37,055 nucleotides of DNA, taken from positions 1 to 37,055 of the IMG/VR virus record IMGVR_UViG_3300037114_000288. One strand, given 5' to 3'. Origin of the DNA: a virus. The notes beneath the pieces are model-generated. The model made no database searches. It had not been told where the DNA came from and worked only from the letters and a program-made list of their open reading frames with translations. Within the stretch, counting starts at the first letter, position 1. Each line of letters begins with the position of its first letter. A program made the position numbers and the translations under genes. This document shows, in pieces, positions 24,462 to 30,088 of the stretch.

Positions 24462-24986
24462 TTACGCTGCGGCCTCAAAGAGCTGGGAGGATTGGCCGGC
24501 TTCAGCGCGCGCGCCGAAGGCCGCGATCAGTAACGCATCGGCGCGATTGTGGTCTTTGTGCCGGTCAAGGTCTGCGGTTGGAAACAGCAACCGCGCGCGT
24601 GACAGTGCGGCGAGCTTCTTCTCGCGGTCCTTCGATTTTGGGCTGATCAGGCCAAACTCGCGCTTCCAGGATTGCGGAGACACGAGCTGAACCGACACGC
24701 CCCACACCTGCAGCGTCGCCAGCACCGATCCGAGCGTGAGCCCTTTGGAATTGGCTGCTATCACGCCCATCTTCGGCATCGCGTGCGTGTGTTCGACGTA
24801 AGCGCGCATCGCCGGCCGGATTCGCGCGCCAGTCAGTTTGCGCAACATCGCAAGCAATTCACAGGCATCGATCCACTTGAGTTTCCCGTATACCACCGTC
24901 GGCAGATCCCTCACGGCAATGACGCGATCGCCATCGATCATCGCCATAGCGCCGCTCACGCCCGGATCGATGCCGATGATGATCAC
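24462..24986 (-). CDS. RuvC-like Holliday junction resolvase (174 aa)
   Basis: Cuts four-way DNA junctions during recombination and before packaging. RuvC/RNase H-fold motifs: IGIDPGVSG with D7, AYVEHTH with E65, and DHNRADALLIA with D145/D150 at the C-terminus. GTG 24986 was chosen because it lies 1 nt after the upstream stop and gives a length (174 aa) equal to typical RuvC; longer in-frame starts would add a basic, poorly conserved extension. Found in the nin-like region, the place where lambda has Rap. Confidence 0.85.
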   Translation of the reverse strand: MIIIGIDPGVSGAMAMIDGDRVIAVRDLPTVVYGKLKWIDACELLAMLRKLTGARIRPAMRAYVEHTHAMPKMGVIAANSKGLTLGSVLATLQVWGVSVQLVSPQSWKREFGLISPKSKDREKKLAALSRARLLFPTADLDRHKDHNRADALLIAAFGARAEAGQSSQLFEAAA

Positions 24987-24987
24987 A

Positions 24988-25536
24988 TCAGTGCGCAGCC
25001 GTCGATTGGTCGACACCTTCGGCGCCGGGCGGAATCGGACCGCCGAGCGGCAGAGTCTGCTGCTTGGCTTTCTTGCTCTCGACAGCCGACAGATCGCCGC
25101 ACGAAAACCTAACCTCGCAATTCTGCGAATCAATGAGCTTCACGATGTGCTTAGTCTGCGGGCACACCTGGAGTTTGAACGTGAGCGAGGTCTCACCGCC
25201 GGTGAGCGGCTCCAGCACCAAACCCTTCAACCGCACGTCCTCGAATTCGATTTCGTAATCGGTTGAGCCGTTGCCGATGCCGAGCGTGACGGTCTCGCCC
25301 TCGAGATCGTGCTTCATTCCGAAGCTGTCGAAGTCGGGGAACATCGGTTCGCTGACTTTGCCCTTCGTGTTGAACAGCGCCTTGTGCGTGTAGTTACCGA
25401 CGAGAGAATCCAGCTGATCCGGATCCAGCAGCATCGAGATCGGAATGTCGAAGGCGGTTATTTCCTTGTCGCCATGCCGCTCGATGCGGTTGTTGATGAT
25501 GCCGACGGTGCAGCGTTTTTTCTTGAGCTTGAACAT
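24988..25536 (-). CDS. Conserved-looking phage protein of unknown function (182 aa)
   Basis: ATG 25536 (MFKLKKKRCTVGIINNRIER) with GGGGAG 12 nt upstream; an in-frame extension to 25632 is Ser/Thr-rich and poorly supported. Mixed alpha/beta protein with a basic N-terminus, acidic middle and two Cys residues in CPQTKHIVKL and CEVRFSCGD. Lies between the resolvase and replication genes, so a role in DNA replication or recombination is possible. No family is recognised with certainty. Confidence 0.68.
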   Translation of the reverse strand: MFKLKKKRCTVGIINNRIERHGDKEITAFDIPISMLLDPDQLDSLVGNYTHKALFNTKGKVSEPMFPDFDSFGMKHDLEGETVTLGIGNGSTDYEIEFEDVRLKGLVLEPLTGGETSLTFKLQVCPQTKHIVKLIDSQNCEVRFSCGDLSAVESKKAKQQTLPLGGPIPPGAEGVDQSTAAH

Positions 25537-25567
25537 TGGATTGCTTCTCCCCGTGTTGGTTTTGGAG

Positions 25568-25801
25568 TTATTCGCCGTAGAGGCGCTTGAACGCCTCGGC
25601 GAAGGTTTGTGGTTGCTTGGTGGTCGGGTCACGGCCGCAGATCGTGCAGTCGAGCCCGTGAACGTCGATCGCCTGGCGCAGTAGCTGTTTTCGCCTGGCT
25701 TGATCCGTGACGCCGGCGAAGGCGTGCTTCACCTGGTGGCAGTACTCGCTGATGCGCTCGAGCAGCCAGATCTCGCCCAGGAGTGGCTTCGGCTCAGTCA
25801 T
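25568..25801 (-). CDS. Unknown 77-aa nin-region protein with CxxC
   Basis: ATG 25801 overlaps the preceding stop (ATGA). Starts MTEPKPLLGEIWLLERISEY; helical, with a single C-T-I-C pair near residue 50 (LDCTICGRD) that could bind metal only if it dimerises. Ends KQPQTFAEAFKRLYGE. Position in the replication/nin block suggests a DNA-metabolism accessory role, not specified. Confidence 0.6.
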   Translation of the reverse strand: MTEPKPLLGEIWLLERISEYCHQVKHAFAGVTDQARRKQLLRQAIDVHGLDCTICGRDPTTKQPQTFAEAFKRLYGE

Positions 25802-26325
25802 GGCGTCCTTCCGAGTTGAGCCAGCACTTCGTGCGCGATTCTGGGACCGGATTGATTGGCGAGCAGCGGCAACGCTTCGCGCGTGTCGGTGATGCCCATC
25901 AGGTCCTGGTAGTGCTCGGCAAAGCGGCGCTCGAGGAAGTGCAGCGCCTCGGTGTTGCATTGAGCAATGACTTTGTAGCCGCCGATGCCTCGGACGGCTT
26001 TGTCGATGAGCTCATCCCCGCACGTGCCGCTGTCGGTGTAGTGCCCGAGCTGGACACACGAGCCGCAGGCCTTGCGCGCCTTTTCCCAGGCTTCTGCTGG
26101 CGTGAGTCTGCCGGCCGTGCGCAGCTGCTCGAAATCAAACGGTGATGGCATGAACCGCAGCGAGCGCGCGAGGTGCTCGGCTGCGGCTTTGAAGTCCTCG
26201 ATGCGCCACGATTGCATCGAGTTCCACCAAAGCTCTATTGCCTCGCGCGTTAAATCCTTGCCGGGCTTCACGCATGCGAGTCCGACGATGGTGGCTACGA
26301 AATCCGGTTTATCCGCTGGCGTCAT
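25798..26325 (-). CDS. Replication accessory / helicase-loader-like protein (175 aa)
   Basis: ATG 26325 (MTPADKPDFVATIVGLACVK) with AAGGTAAC upstream; 8 nt after the initiator gene stop. The helical pattern with LWWNSMQSWRIEDFKAAAEH and RSLRFMPSPFDFEQLR resembles DUF6475/G39P-like phage replication accessory proteins, which load or regulate the replicative helicase. Second half has several Cys (ACGSC, GTCG). Place after the O-like gene equals that of lambda P. The assignment is by position and motif shape. Confidence 0.58.
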   Translation of the reverse strand: MTPADKPDFVATIVGLACVKPGKDLTREAIELWWNSMQSWRIEDFKAAAEHLARSLRFMPSPFDFEQLRTAGRLTPAEAWEKARKACGSCVQLGHYTDSGTCGDELIDKAVRGIGGYKVIAQCNTEALHFLERRFAEHYQDLMGITDTREALPLLANQSGPRIAHEVLAQLGRTP

Positions 26326-26333
26326 GTTTGTTG

Positions 26334-27197
26334 TTACCTTTGCGATGCCAAAAAGGCGCGTCCGGCTTCGACGTTTTTCTCCTGCCGTTGCTCGCCAGGT
26401 GTTGGTGGTTGTATCCATGCATGCCGCCATGGTTTGTCGGCGGCGCTGAAAAATCGCGCTGGTGTTAGGACGTACTTAGGACTGCTCACGCCATCGTTAG
26501 CGCAGAAGTGGGCGTAGCGTTGTACTGCATCCAGCAGCGACCCCCACGTCTCCTCGTCGCGCTCGATGTGCAGCCGGACGTGGTGCTCGGCGGTGATCCA
26601 GTCGGAGCGCCCGGTGTGTTTCGGGTAGGCCTCCCGGATTTGATCCATGGCGCGCGCGTCGTCCGGCTCCGAAGCGCGAGTAGCGCTCTGCGCGCGAGTA
26701 GCGCGGAATCCGGAATCAGGTATCCGGGATCCGGAATCAGGAATCAGAGCGTGCTTAGCATCACCTTCGCCCGACCTAAGAGCGCTTACATCGCCATCTG
26801 GGTTAGCCCTAGACCAGTCCTGAAGATCCATGGACGCCTGCTTAGGTAGGTGCTTTTTTTCGATAGGTGCCGGAATTTCCGATGGTTTTTCTTTTGAATG
26901 TGGCCGCTGATGCTTGCTGAATTCTAGGATGAATATGCATAGGCCGTGATCGTCACCAGCGTCGTATCGCTGGATGAAACCCTGTATATCCAGCCAGGTA
27001 AGCATGCGATCTACCTGTGCGCTGGTCACGTCCCGGTAGCCGAAAATCTGCTTTCGGATGCGCATCGGGCGATCTTCCAGGCGCCCTTCCCTATCAGCCA
27101 TGCACCACAGCCCTTCGAATAAAAGTGCGATCAGCGGATCGGCGGATCCCAGGATCTCGTTATCGAAAAACCCCGGCTTGATATTCCGCGCGCGCAT
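26334..27197 (-). CDS. Phage replication initiator (lambda O-like), 287 aa
   Basis: The N-terminus (MRARNIKPGFFDNEILGSAD, LIALLFEGLWCMADREGRLE, DRPMRIRKQIFGY) is a classic phage replisome-organiser/replication protein domain; a winged HTH at about 40-95 binds the origin. The middle (about 110-180) is low-complexity with repeated IPDSG-type units, followed by a C-terminal domain (AEHHVRLHIERDEETW). ATG 27197 follows GGGGAGGG. The central region holds direct DNA repeats (separately annotated), like lambda O with ori inside the gene. Confidence 0.85.
   Translation of the reverse strand: MRARNIKPGFFDNEILGSADPLIALLFEGLWCMADREGRLEDRPMRIRKQIFGYRDVTSAQVDRMLTWLDIQGFIQRYDAGDDHGLCIFILEFSKHQRPHSKEKPSEIPAPIEKKHLPKQASMDLQDWSRANPDGDVSALRSGEGDAKHALIPDSGSRIPDSGFRATRAQSATRASEPDDARAMDQIREAYPKHTGRSDWITAEHHVRLHIERDEETWGSLLDAVQRYAHFCANDGVSSPKYVLTPARFFSAADKPWRHAWIQPPTPGEQRQEKNVEAGRAFLASQR
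26674..26741. repeat. Direct repeats inside the O-like gene; candidate replication origin iterons
   Basis: Two copies of gcgcgagtagcgc (26674-26686 and 26692-26704, 18-bp spacing) are followed by two copies of atccggaatcagg (26708-26720 and 26729-26741, 21-bp spacing) with related sequence between. A locally AT-rich tract (about 26845-26900) lies nearby. Lambda and relatives carry origin iterons plus AT-rich DNA inside the initiator gene, and this arrangement matches. The repeats are also visible in protein as IPDSGSR/IPDSGFR. Confidence 0.5.
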
Positions 27198-27219
27198 CAG
27201 CGCCGCCCTCCCCTGTCGG

Positions 27220-27441
27220 TCATGTGGACGCCGCGGCCCGAGTCATCCCGGGCACCTGCGTTGTGTCAGGTGTGGACGCGGCGAAATCTTGGCTGTGTGC
27301 GATACCGTACAAAAACGGCCGCCGCCAGGCACCACCTGGCAGCAGCCGTGCAAGGCACACAGCGAGAGGGTTATGCCGTGCGCGGTGCCTGTTGGATGTT
27401 GGTTCTGTGACCGAAATCACGCCGGTAGGCGTGACTCCCAT
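27220..27441 (-). CDS. Unassigned small ORF before replication initiator (73 aa)
   Basis: ATG 27441 to TGA 27220, MGVTPTGVISVTEPTSNRHR, then NPLAVCLARLLPGGAWRRPF and a C-terminus ending PGMTRAAAST. Pattern reminiscent of short phage proteins found ahead of replication genes (ash/icd-like neighbourhood), but this is from memory of form and not certain. No clear ribosome-binding site. The stop is linked through an 8-codon frame (MTDRGGRR, 27223-27197) by ATGA and TGATG overlaps to the initiator start. A 7-bp hairpin (TCACGCC/GGCGTGA, 27417-27434) lies near its start. Confidence 0.4.
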   Translation of the reverse strand: MGVTPTGVISVTEPTSNRHRARHNPLAVCLARLLPGGAWRRPFLYGIAHSQDFAASTPDTTQVPGMTRAAAST

Positions 27442-27513
27442 GAAACACGTCCGCGCCCTATTGGAGACGCGACCCGCATAGTTGGCACTCTTCAATTCGA
27501 GGGGGTCAACGCC

Positions 27514-27858
27514 GTGCGAACCATGGTTATTCTTACTGCGACACTCACCCTTTTCGGCTGCGCCACCGTGCATTACGGACGCGAGCAGCCTGTCATCCCC
27601 GAAGAGCGCGCCGCATTCAACTGCCCGACGATTGCGCTTGAAATAGCGAAGTGCGACGCCTTCACGCGCAACGTCTATACCGAATGGGACGACGCAAAGG
27701 GGCGCCGTTTCATTGCCGACATGAATGACTTCGGCATCGGCAACCACATGGAGCGCGGCGATGCGCTCGAGTCGGCCAGCAATCGGCGCGCGGACCTGGT
27801 GAGTGTCAGTCAGGCGAAAGGCTGCCCCACCCCGCCGCCGGCTCCAAAGGATGACTGA
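27514..27858 (+). CDS. Prophage lipoprotein 1 (114 aa)
   Basis: GTG 27514 with GAGGGGG 8 nt upstream. Signal peptide MRTMVILTATLTLFGC with lipobox LFGC; Cys16 is the lipidation site and Ala at +2 favours outer-membrane sorting. The mature part contains CPTIALEIAKCDAF, two Cys that may form a disulfide, and ends PTPPPAPKDD. It is transcribed opposite to the surrounding replication operon and directly precedes another lipoprotein. Such moron-like lipoproteins often alter the host envelope or block superinfection; that is inference here. Confidence 0.75.
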   Translation: MRTMVILTATLTLFGCATVHYGREQPVIPEERAAFNCPTIALEIAKCDAFTRNVYTEWDDAKGRRFIADMNDFGIGNHMERGDALESASNRRADLVSVSQAKGCPTPPPAPKDD

Positions 27859-27861
27859 TTC

Positions 27862-28254
27862 ATGATAGCCATGCGAGCGCTGATTCTTGTTTGCGCACTG
27901 GCCGCGCTGGCCGGCTGCGCTACTGCGCCGAGTCCAGAGGTCAAGACCGCTGCGCTCGACCCGTTGGTCTGCGTGAACAAGGCGCAGTGCGACCTGTACT
28001 GGAAGCGCGCGAAAATCTGGATCGTCAACAACAGCGCCTGGCGCATCCAGCAGGCCGACGACGTGGTCATCACGACTTTCGGGCCAACCGAGTCGAGCGC
28101 GAACCTGGCGTATTCCGTGATGATGGAACCCAGCTCCGGCGACTCCGCACGCATCCGCATTAAGGCGATATGCGCGAACGCGTTCGGGTGCGAGATGCAC
28201 CCTATGGCAGCGGCCGCGGCATTTAAGAGCTACGTCCGCAGCGGCGCGTCGTGA
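27862..28254 (+). CDS. Prophage lipoprotein 2 (130 aa)
   Basis: ATG 27862, 3 nt after the stop of lipoprotein 1; AAGGA lies 11 nt upstream. Signal peptide with lipobox LAGC (Cys19), Ala at +2. The mature region has CVNKAQCDLYWKRAKIWIVN and a C-terminal CANAFGCEMH, Cys pairs that may form disulfides, and WRIQQADDVVITTFGP, a pattern seen in small bacterial/phage lipoproteins. Forms a two-gene unit with lipoprotein 1. Likely periplasm-facing outer-membrane protein. Confidence 0.75.
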   Translation: MIAMRALILVCALAALAGCATAPSPEVKTAALDPLVCVNKAQCDLYWKRAKIWIVNNSAWRIQQADDVVITTFGPTESSANLAYSVMMEPSSGDSARIRIKAICANAFGCEMHPMAAAAAFKSYVRSGAS

Positions 28255-28271
28255 AATAAGTTGATTCGCAG

Positions 28272-28287
28272 CCCGCAGACACGCGGG
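28272..28287. terminator. Hairpin between convergent lipoprotein and cro-like genes
   Basis: CCCGC-AGACAC-GCGGG inverted repeat (5-bp arms) in the 63-bp gap between converging genes, followed by a second weak stem CCGC...GCGG (28289-28305). No clean U-run on either side, so it is at best a weak bidirectional terminator. If the minus-strand early transcript must reach the replication genes, it has to read through this site. Confidence 0.35.
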
Positions 28288-28317
28288 ACCGCCTTTGCTT
28301 TGCGGCAAGAACACGAA

Positions 28318-28545
28318 CTAAGCCCGCGCGCCGGCCTGGCCGCGCGGTGTGTTCAAGCTATTCAGCAGTCCAGGGGTGAGCGCGATCTCTTTCCGAGAGG
28401 CAGCGGCAATCACCGCGTCCCACGACTCCGGCGGGATGCGGTTGCGCTGAGCCCACTTCGCCACTGCCTGGTAATCCTTCCCGATGTCCCTGGCCATGTC
28501 CGCAAGTGAGGGCCAGATCCCAAAAACGTCAGCCAGCTCTCGCAT
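28318..28545 (-). CDS. Cro-like regulator (75 aa), leaderless
   Basis: MRELADVFGIWPSLADMARD, then IGKDYQAVAKWAQRNRIPPE and a helix, a small HTH protein of the Cro/YdaS-like or carph-isopro type. The promoter (TTGCAT, 17 bp, TATAAC) lies so close that the transcript would start at or next to the A of ATG 28545, with no ribosome-binding site between: a leaderless mRNA. Divergent from the CI-like gene and first gene of the minus-strand early transcript, matching lambda cro. The C-terminus ends with TPRGQAGARA. Confidence 0.72.
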   Translation of the reverse strand: MRELADVFGIWPSLADMARDIGKDYQAVAKWAQRNRIPPESWDAVIAAASRKEIALTPGLLNSLNTPRGQAGARA

Positions 28546-28552
28546 GGAGCCC

Positions 28553-28581
28553 GTTATATCGTGGACGATTAATCCATGCAA
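28553..28581 (-). promoter_or_regulatory. PR-type promoter for the cro-like gene
   Basis: Minus strand: -35 TTGCAT (28581-28576), 17-bp spacer, -10 TATAAC (28558-28553). The expected start point lies at or 1 nt before the ATG at 28545. Operator O1 sits in the spacer, so repressor binding would block RNA polymerase. Confidence 0.65.
28562..28576 (+). promoter_or_regulatory. Operator O1 (TGGACGATTAATCCA) in cro promoter
   Basis: 15-bp imperfect palindrome between -35 and -10 of the cro-like promoter, and touching the start codon of the CI-like gene. Matches O2 in 14 of 15 positions. A related half-site (TGGACGA) begins 23 bp further on at 28585, the same spacing as between O2 and O3. Confidence 0.7.
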
Positions 28582-28941
28582 GAGTGGACGAGAACGCAAC
28601 TGACGCACGTCACACCCGATGTGACGATTTCGGTCGTGCGTCCGCTCAAATCCGTTACCCCTACGCAGTACCGGCGTGCCTTTTTTGGGCGCGTAAAGGC
28701 CGCCCGAATCCGCTCTAGCCGCTCGGCTGCTGAAATGGCCCGGCTTCTCGATGTCCCTAAGGACACGTACCATCGATACGAGACGCGGACGCTCCTCCCG
28801 CACCATCTGGTCGAAGTGTTCTGCAGGCTCACAGGCGAGGAGATCGATTGGCTCATTACGGGACGCCGGCGCTCAGATGGACTTCGGCCAGGAATTGAGC
28901 CAGGCGCAGATCCTGGAGCTGCTGCAGAATCCCCACGGTAG
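28576..28941 (+). CDS. CI-like repressor without peptidase domain (121 aa)
   Basis: HTH region about residues 38-72 (FGRVKAARIRSSRSAAEMAR, then LLDVPKDTYHRYETRTLLPH), similar to XRE/CI-type proteins; continues with LVEVFCRLTGEEIDWLITGR. The usual C-terminal S24 self-cleavage domain is absent, so induction by RecA-type cleavage is not expected. ATG 28576 overlaps O1, which implies autoregulation. No ribosome-binding site upstream, so the start is uncertain (GTG 28621 is in frame). A short alternative frame (MDFGQELSQAQILELL, 28877 on) overlaps its end. Confidence 0.72.
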   Translation: MQEWTRTQLTHVTPDVTISVVRPLKSVTPTQYRRAFFGRVKAARIRSSRSAAEMARLLDVPKDTYHRYETRTLLPHHLVEVFCRLTGEEIDWLITGRRRSDGLRPGIEPGADPGAAAESPR

Positions 28942-28952
28942 CGATTGACATA

Positions 28953-28969
28953 AGCACCCCTCAGGTGCT
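28953..28969 (+). terminator. Hairpin after CI-like gene
   Basis: AGCACC-CCTCA-GGTGCT, a perfect 6-bp stem with a 5-nt loop, 11 nt after the repressor stop and before O2. No U-run follows, so termination strength is unknown; it may insulate the repressor gene from the early promoter. Confidence 0.4.
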
Positions 28970-28989
28970 ACTGAGACACCGTTCAAGCA

Positions 28990-29004
28990 TGGACGATTAA
29001 TCCT
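28990..29004 (+). promoter_or_regulatory. Operator O2 (TGGACGATTAATCCT)
   Basis: Just upstream of, and touching, the -35 box of the plus-strand early promoter. Differs from O1 at the last base only. Starts 23 bp before O3. Confidence 0.7.
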
Positions 29005-29033
29005 TGACGGCGTGGACGATGCGTCCATAAGAT
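29004..29033 (+). promoter_or_regulatory. PL-type early promoter
   Basis: -35 TTGACG (29004-29009) and -10 TAAGAT (29028-29033) with an 18-bp spacer (or ATAAGA with 17 bp). O3 lies exactly in the spacer and O2 adjoins the -35 box. It drives the chain of small genes, recombination genes and probably the integration module, all in the + direction, matching lambda PL. Confidence 0.7.
29013..29027 (+). promoter_or_regulatory. Operator O3 (TGGACGATGCGTCCA)
   Basis: Perfect palindromic arms TGGAC / GTCCA around GATGC, in the spacer of the early promoter. It is the most symmetric of the sites and defines the likely consensus. Confidence 0.72.
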
Positions 29034-29058
29034 GCTTCCCTTGCACCTGGGAGGCCTC

Positions 29059-29259
29059 ATGTTCACCGCCAAATCCAATCCTTCGCCCGCCACGCTTCCC
29101 GTAGCTCCTACGCATGCGCAATTGCATGCGGCGCTGAAGTTCGCGCAGGCGCGCGTCAATGCCTTCATCGCTGACGGCGCGCTCGACCAGGTGCGGCGCG
29201 GGAGCGGTTTAGGCGGCCGCAAGTTGCGCGCTGTCAGTGCCAAAGCGGTGCAGTCATGA
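29059..29259 (+). CDS. Early small protein 1 (66 aa)
   Basis: ATG 29059 with GGGAGG directly upstream; a longer start at 29032 would lie inside the promoter. Contains AQLHAALKFAQARVNAFIAD, an amphipathic helix, and a basic C-terminus. First gene of the early transcript. No family recognised. The end overlaps the next gene (ATGA). Confidence 0.6.
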   Translation: MFTAKSNPSPATLPVAPTHAQLHAALKFAQARVNAFIADGALDQVRRGSGLGGRKLRAVSAKAVQS

Positions 29260-29459
29260 GCACCAATCACACAGCCGGACCGACGATCGACCTGCGTAGC
29301 CCGTTGACCGCAGCGAGGGACGTGCGCGCGCTGCTCATCGAGCGGGCGGAGCTGCTGGATGCGCTGCGCGACATCGTAAGTGGATTTAAGCGCGGTTACA
29401 CCGCGACGCAGATGCGCGCTATCGCCAGCGCCGCCATAGCCAAGGCGGAGCAGCTATGA
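29256..29459 (+). CDS. Early small protein 2 (67 aa)
   Basis: Overlaps its neighbours by ATGA on both sides. Helical, Ala/Arg-rich (SPLTAARDVRALLIERAELL, then DALRDIVSGF), with a long C-terminal helix. Unknown function. Small early phage proteins of this kind often act on host enzymes, but nothing specific is seen here. Confidence 0.58.
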   Translation: MSTNHTAGPTIDLRSPLTAARDVRALLIERAELLDALRDIVSGFKRGYTATQMRAIASAAIAKAEQL

Positions 29460-29626
29460 GCAACACCGTTGTCGTGCGCGAGTATCACGGCGCTTGGCTG
29501 GTGTGCATCCCCGGTCTGCCAAGCAACGCGTGTTGGTCATCTCACGAGGCGCTGTCAGAGGCCGAAGCTGAGGCAGCGAGCTTGGTTGAGGATATGGGGT
29601 ACGACCGCTATGTGGTGCAGCTATGA
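29456..29626 (+). CDS. Early small protein 3 (56 aa)
   Basis: ATG 29456 (ATGA overlap) to TGA 29626, next gene overlapping as ATGA. Product MSNTVVVREYHGAWLVCIPG, then an acidic helix (EALSEAEAEAASLVEDMGYD), with a likely small alpha/beta fold. Unknown function. Confidence 0.58.
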   Translation: MSNTVVVREYHGAWLVCIPGLPSNACWSSHEALSEAEAEAASLVEDMGYDRYVVQL

Positions 29627-29805
29627 GCCGCTACACCATTTTGCAAAATCGCGCCATCCGTCTATTCGACGAGCTCGTGCTCCTGCGAGCACAGGCCAAG
29701 CGCACGCCGCCGACCGAGCGGCCGCAGATAAATCAGCGCGCGCGCGAGATTCACGACGATCTGAAACTCACGCTCGCGCAGCAGCGCAGCGGCCTGCCAA
29801 CGTGA
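29623..29805 (+). CDS. Early small protein 4 (60 aa)
   Basis: ATGA overlap with the previous gene and GTGA with the next. Helical, with SRYTILQNRAIRLFDELVLL followed by a Lys/Arg-rich loop and REIHDDLKLTLAQQRSG. No recognised domain. Confidence 0.58.
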   Translation: MSRYTILQNRAIRLFDELVLLRAQAKRTPPTERPQINQRAREIHDDLKLTLAQQRSGLPT

Positions 29806-29909
29806 GTCGCGAGCAGCGGACATGGCTCATGCTGCTCGCGCTGCTCGTCATTGCGATCGGTATCGGCATCGCAGCGGTGCAGTTCGGGCGCCTGCTCGCT
29901 CAGGCATGA
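29802..29909 (+). CDS. 35-aa membrane mini-protein
   Basis: GTG 29802 to TGA 29909, overlapping both neighbours by 4 bp. Product MSREQRTWLMLLALLVIAIG continues as one transmembrane helix with a short tail. Coupled translation on both sides suggests it is real. Confidence 0.55.
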   Translation: MSREQRTWLMLLALLVIAIGIGIAAVQFGRLLAQA

Positions 29910-30088
29910 CCTGGTCTCACGCCTCAGCCCTCGTGTGCCTGCTGGGCGCGATCGCCTGCGCGCTCTACGTGCGCTATGCCGCGAAACCGAAACGCAATCG
30001 CCGCCGGCGCCCGCATTACCGCGCCGGCGAACTGCCGCCCCCCTCCGATAGGTGTCAACGCAACTCAGTAGAGGCCGCCCCACGATGA
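29906..30088 (+). CDS. 60-aa membrane-anchored basic protein
   Basis: ATG 29906 (ATGA overlap) and ATGA overlap into the exonuclease gene. N-terminal hydrophobic segment (about residues 6-24) followed by a very basic stretch (KPKRNRRRRPHYRAGE) and a Pro-rich tail. Likely inner-membrane with cytoplasmic basic region. Function unknown. Confidence 0.55.
   Translation: MTWSHASALVCLLGAIACALYVRYAAKPKRNRRRRPHYRAGELPPPSDRCQRNSVEAAPR

Noticed and set aside
27442-27513. Sigma70 promoter for the minus strand (TTGACC with AACTAT) or the lipoproteins (TTGGAG with CATAGT)
   Set aside because: Spacings are about 20 bp and 10 bp, outside the usual 16-18 bp, so no promoter is called.
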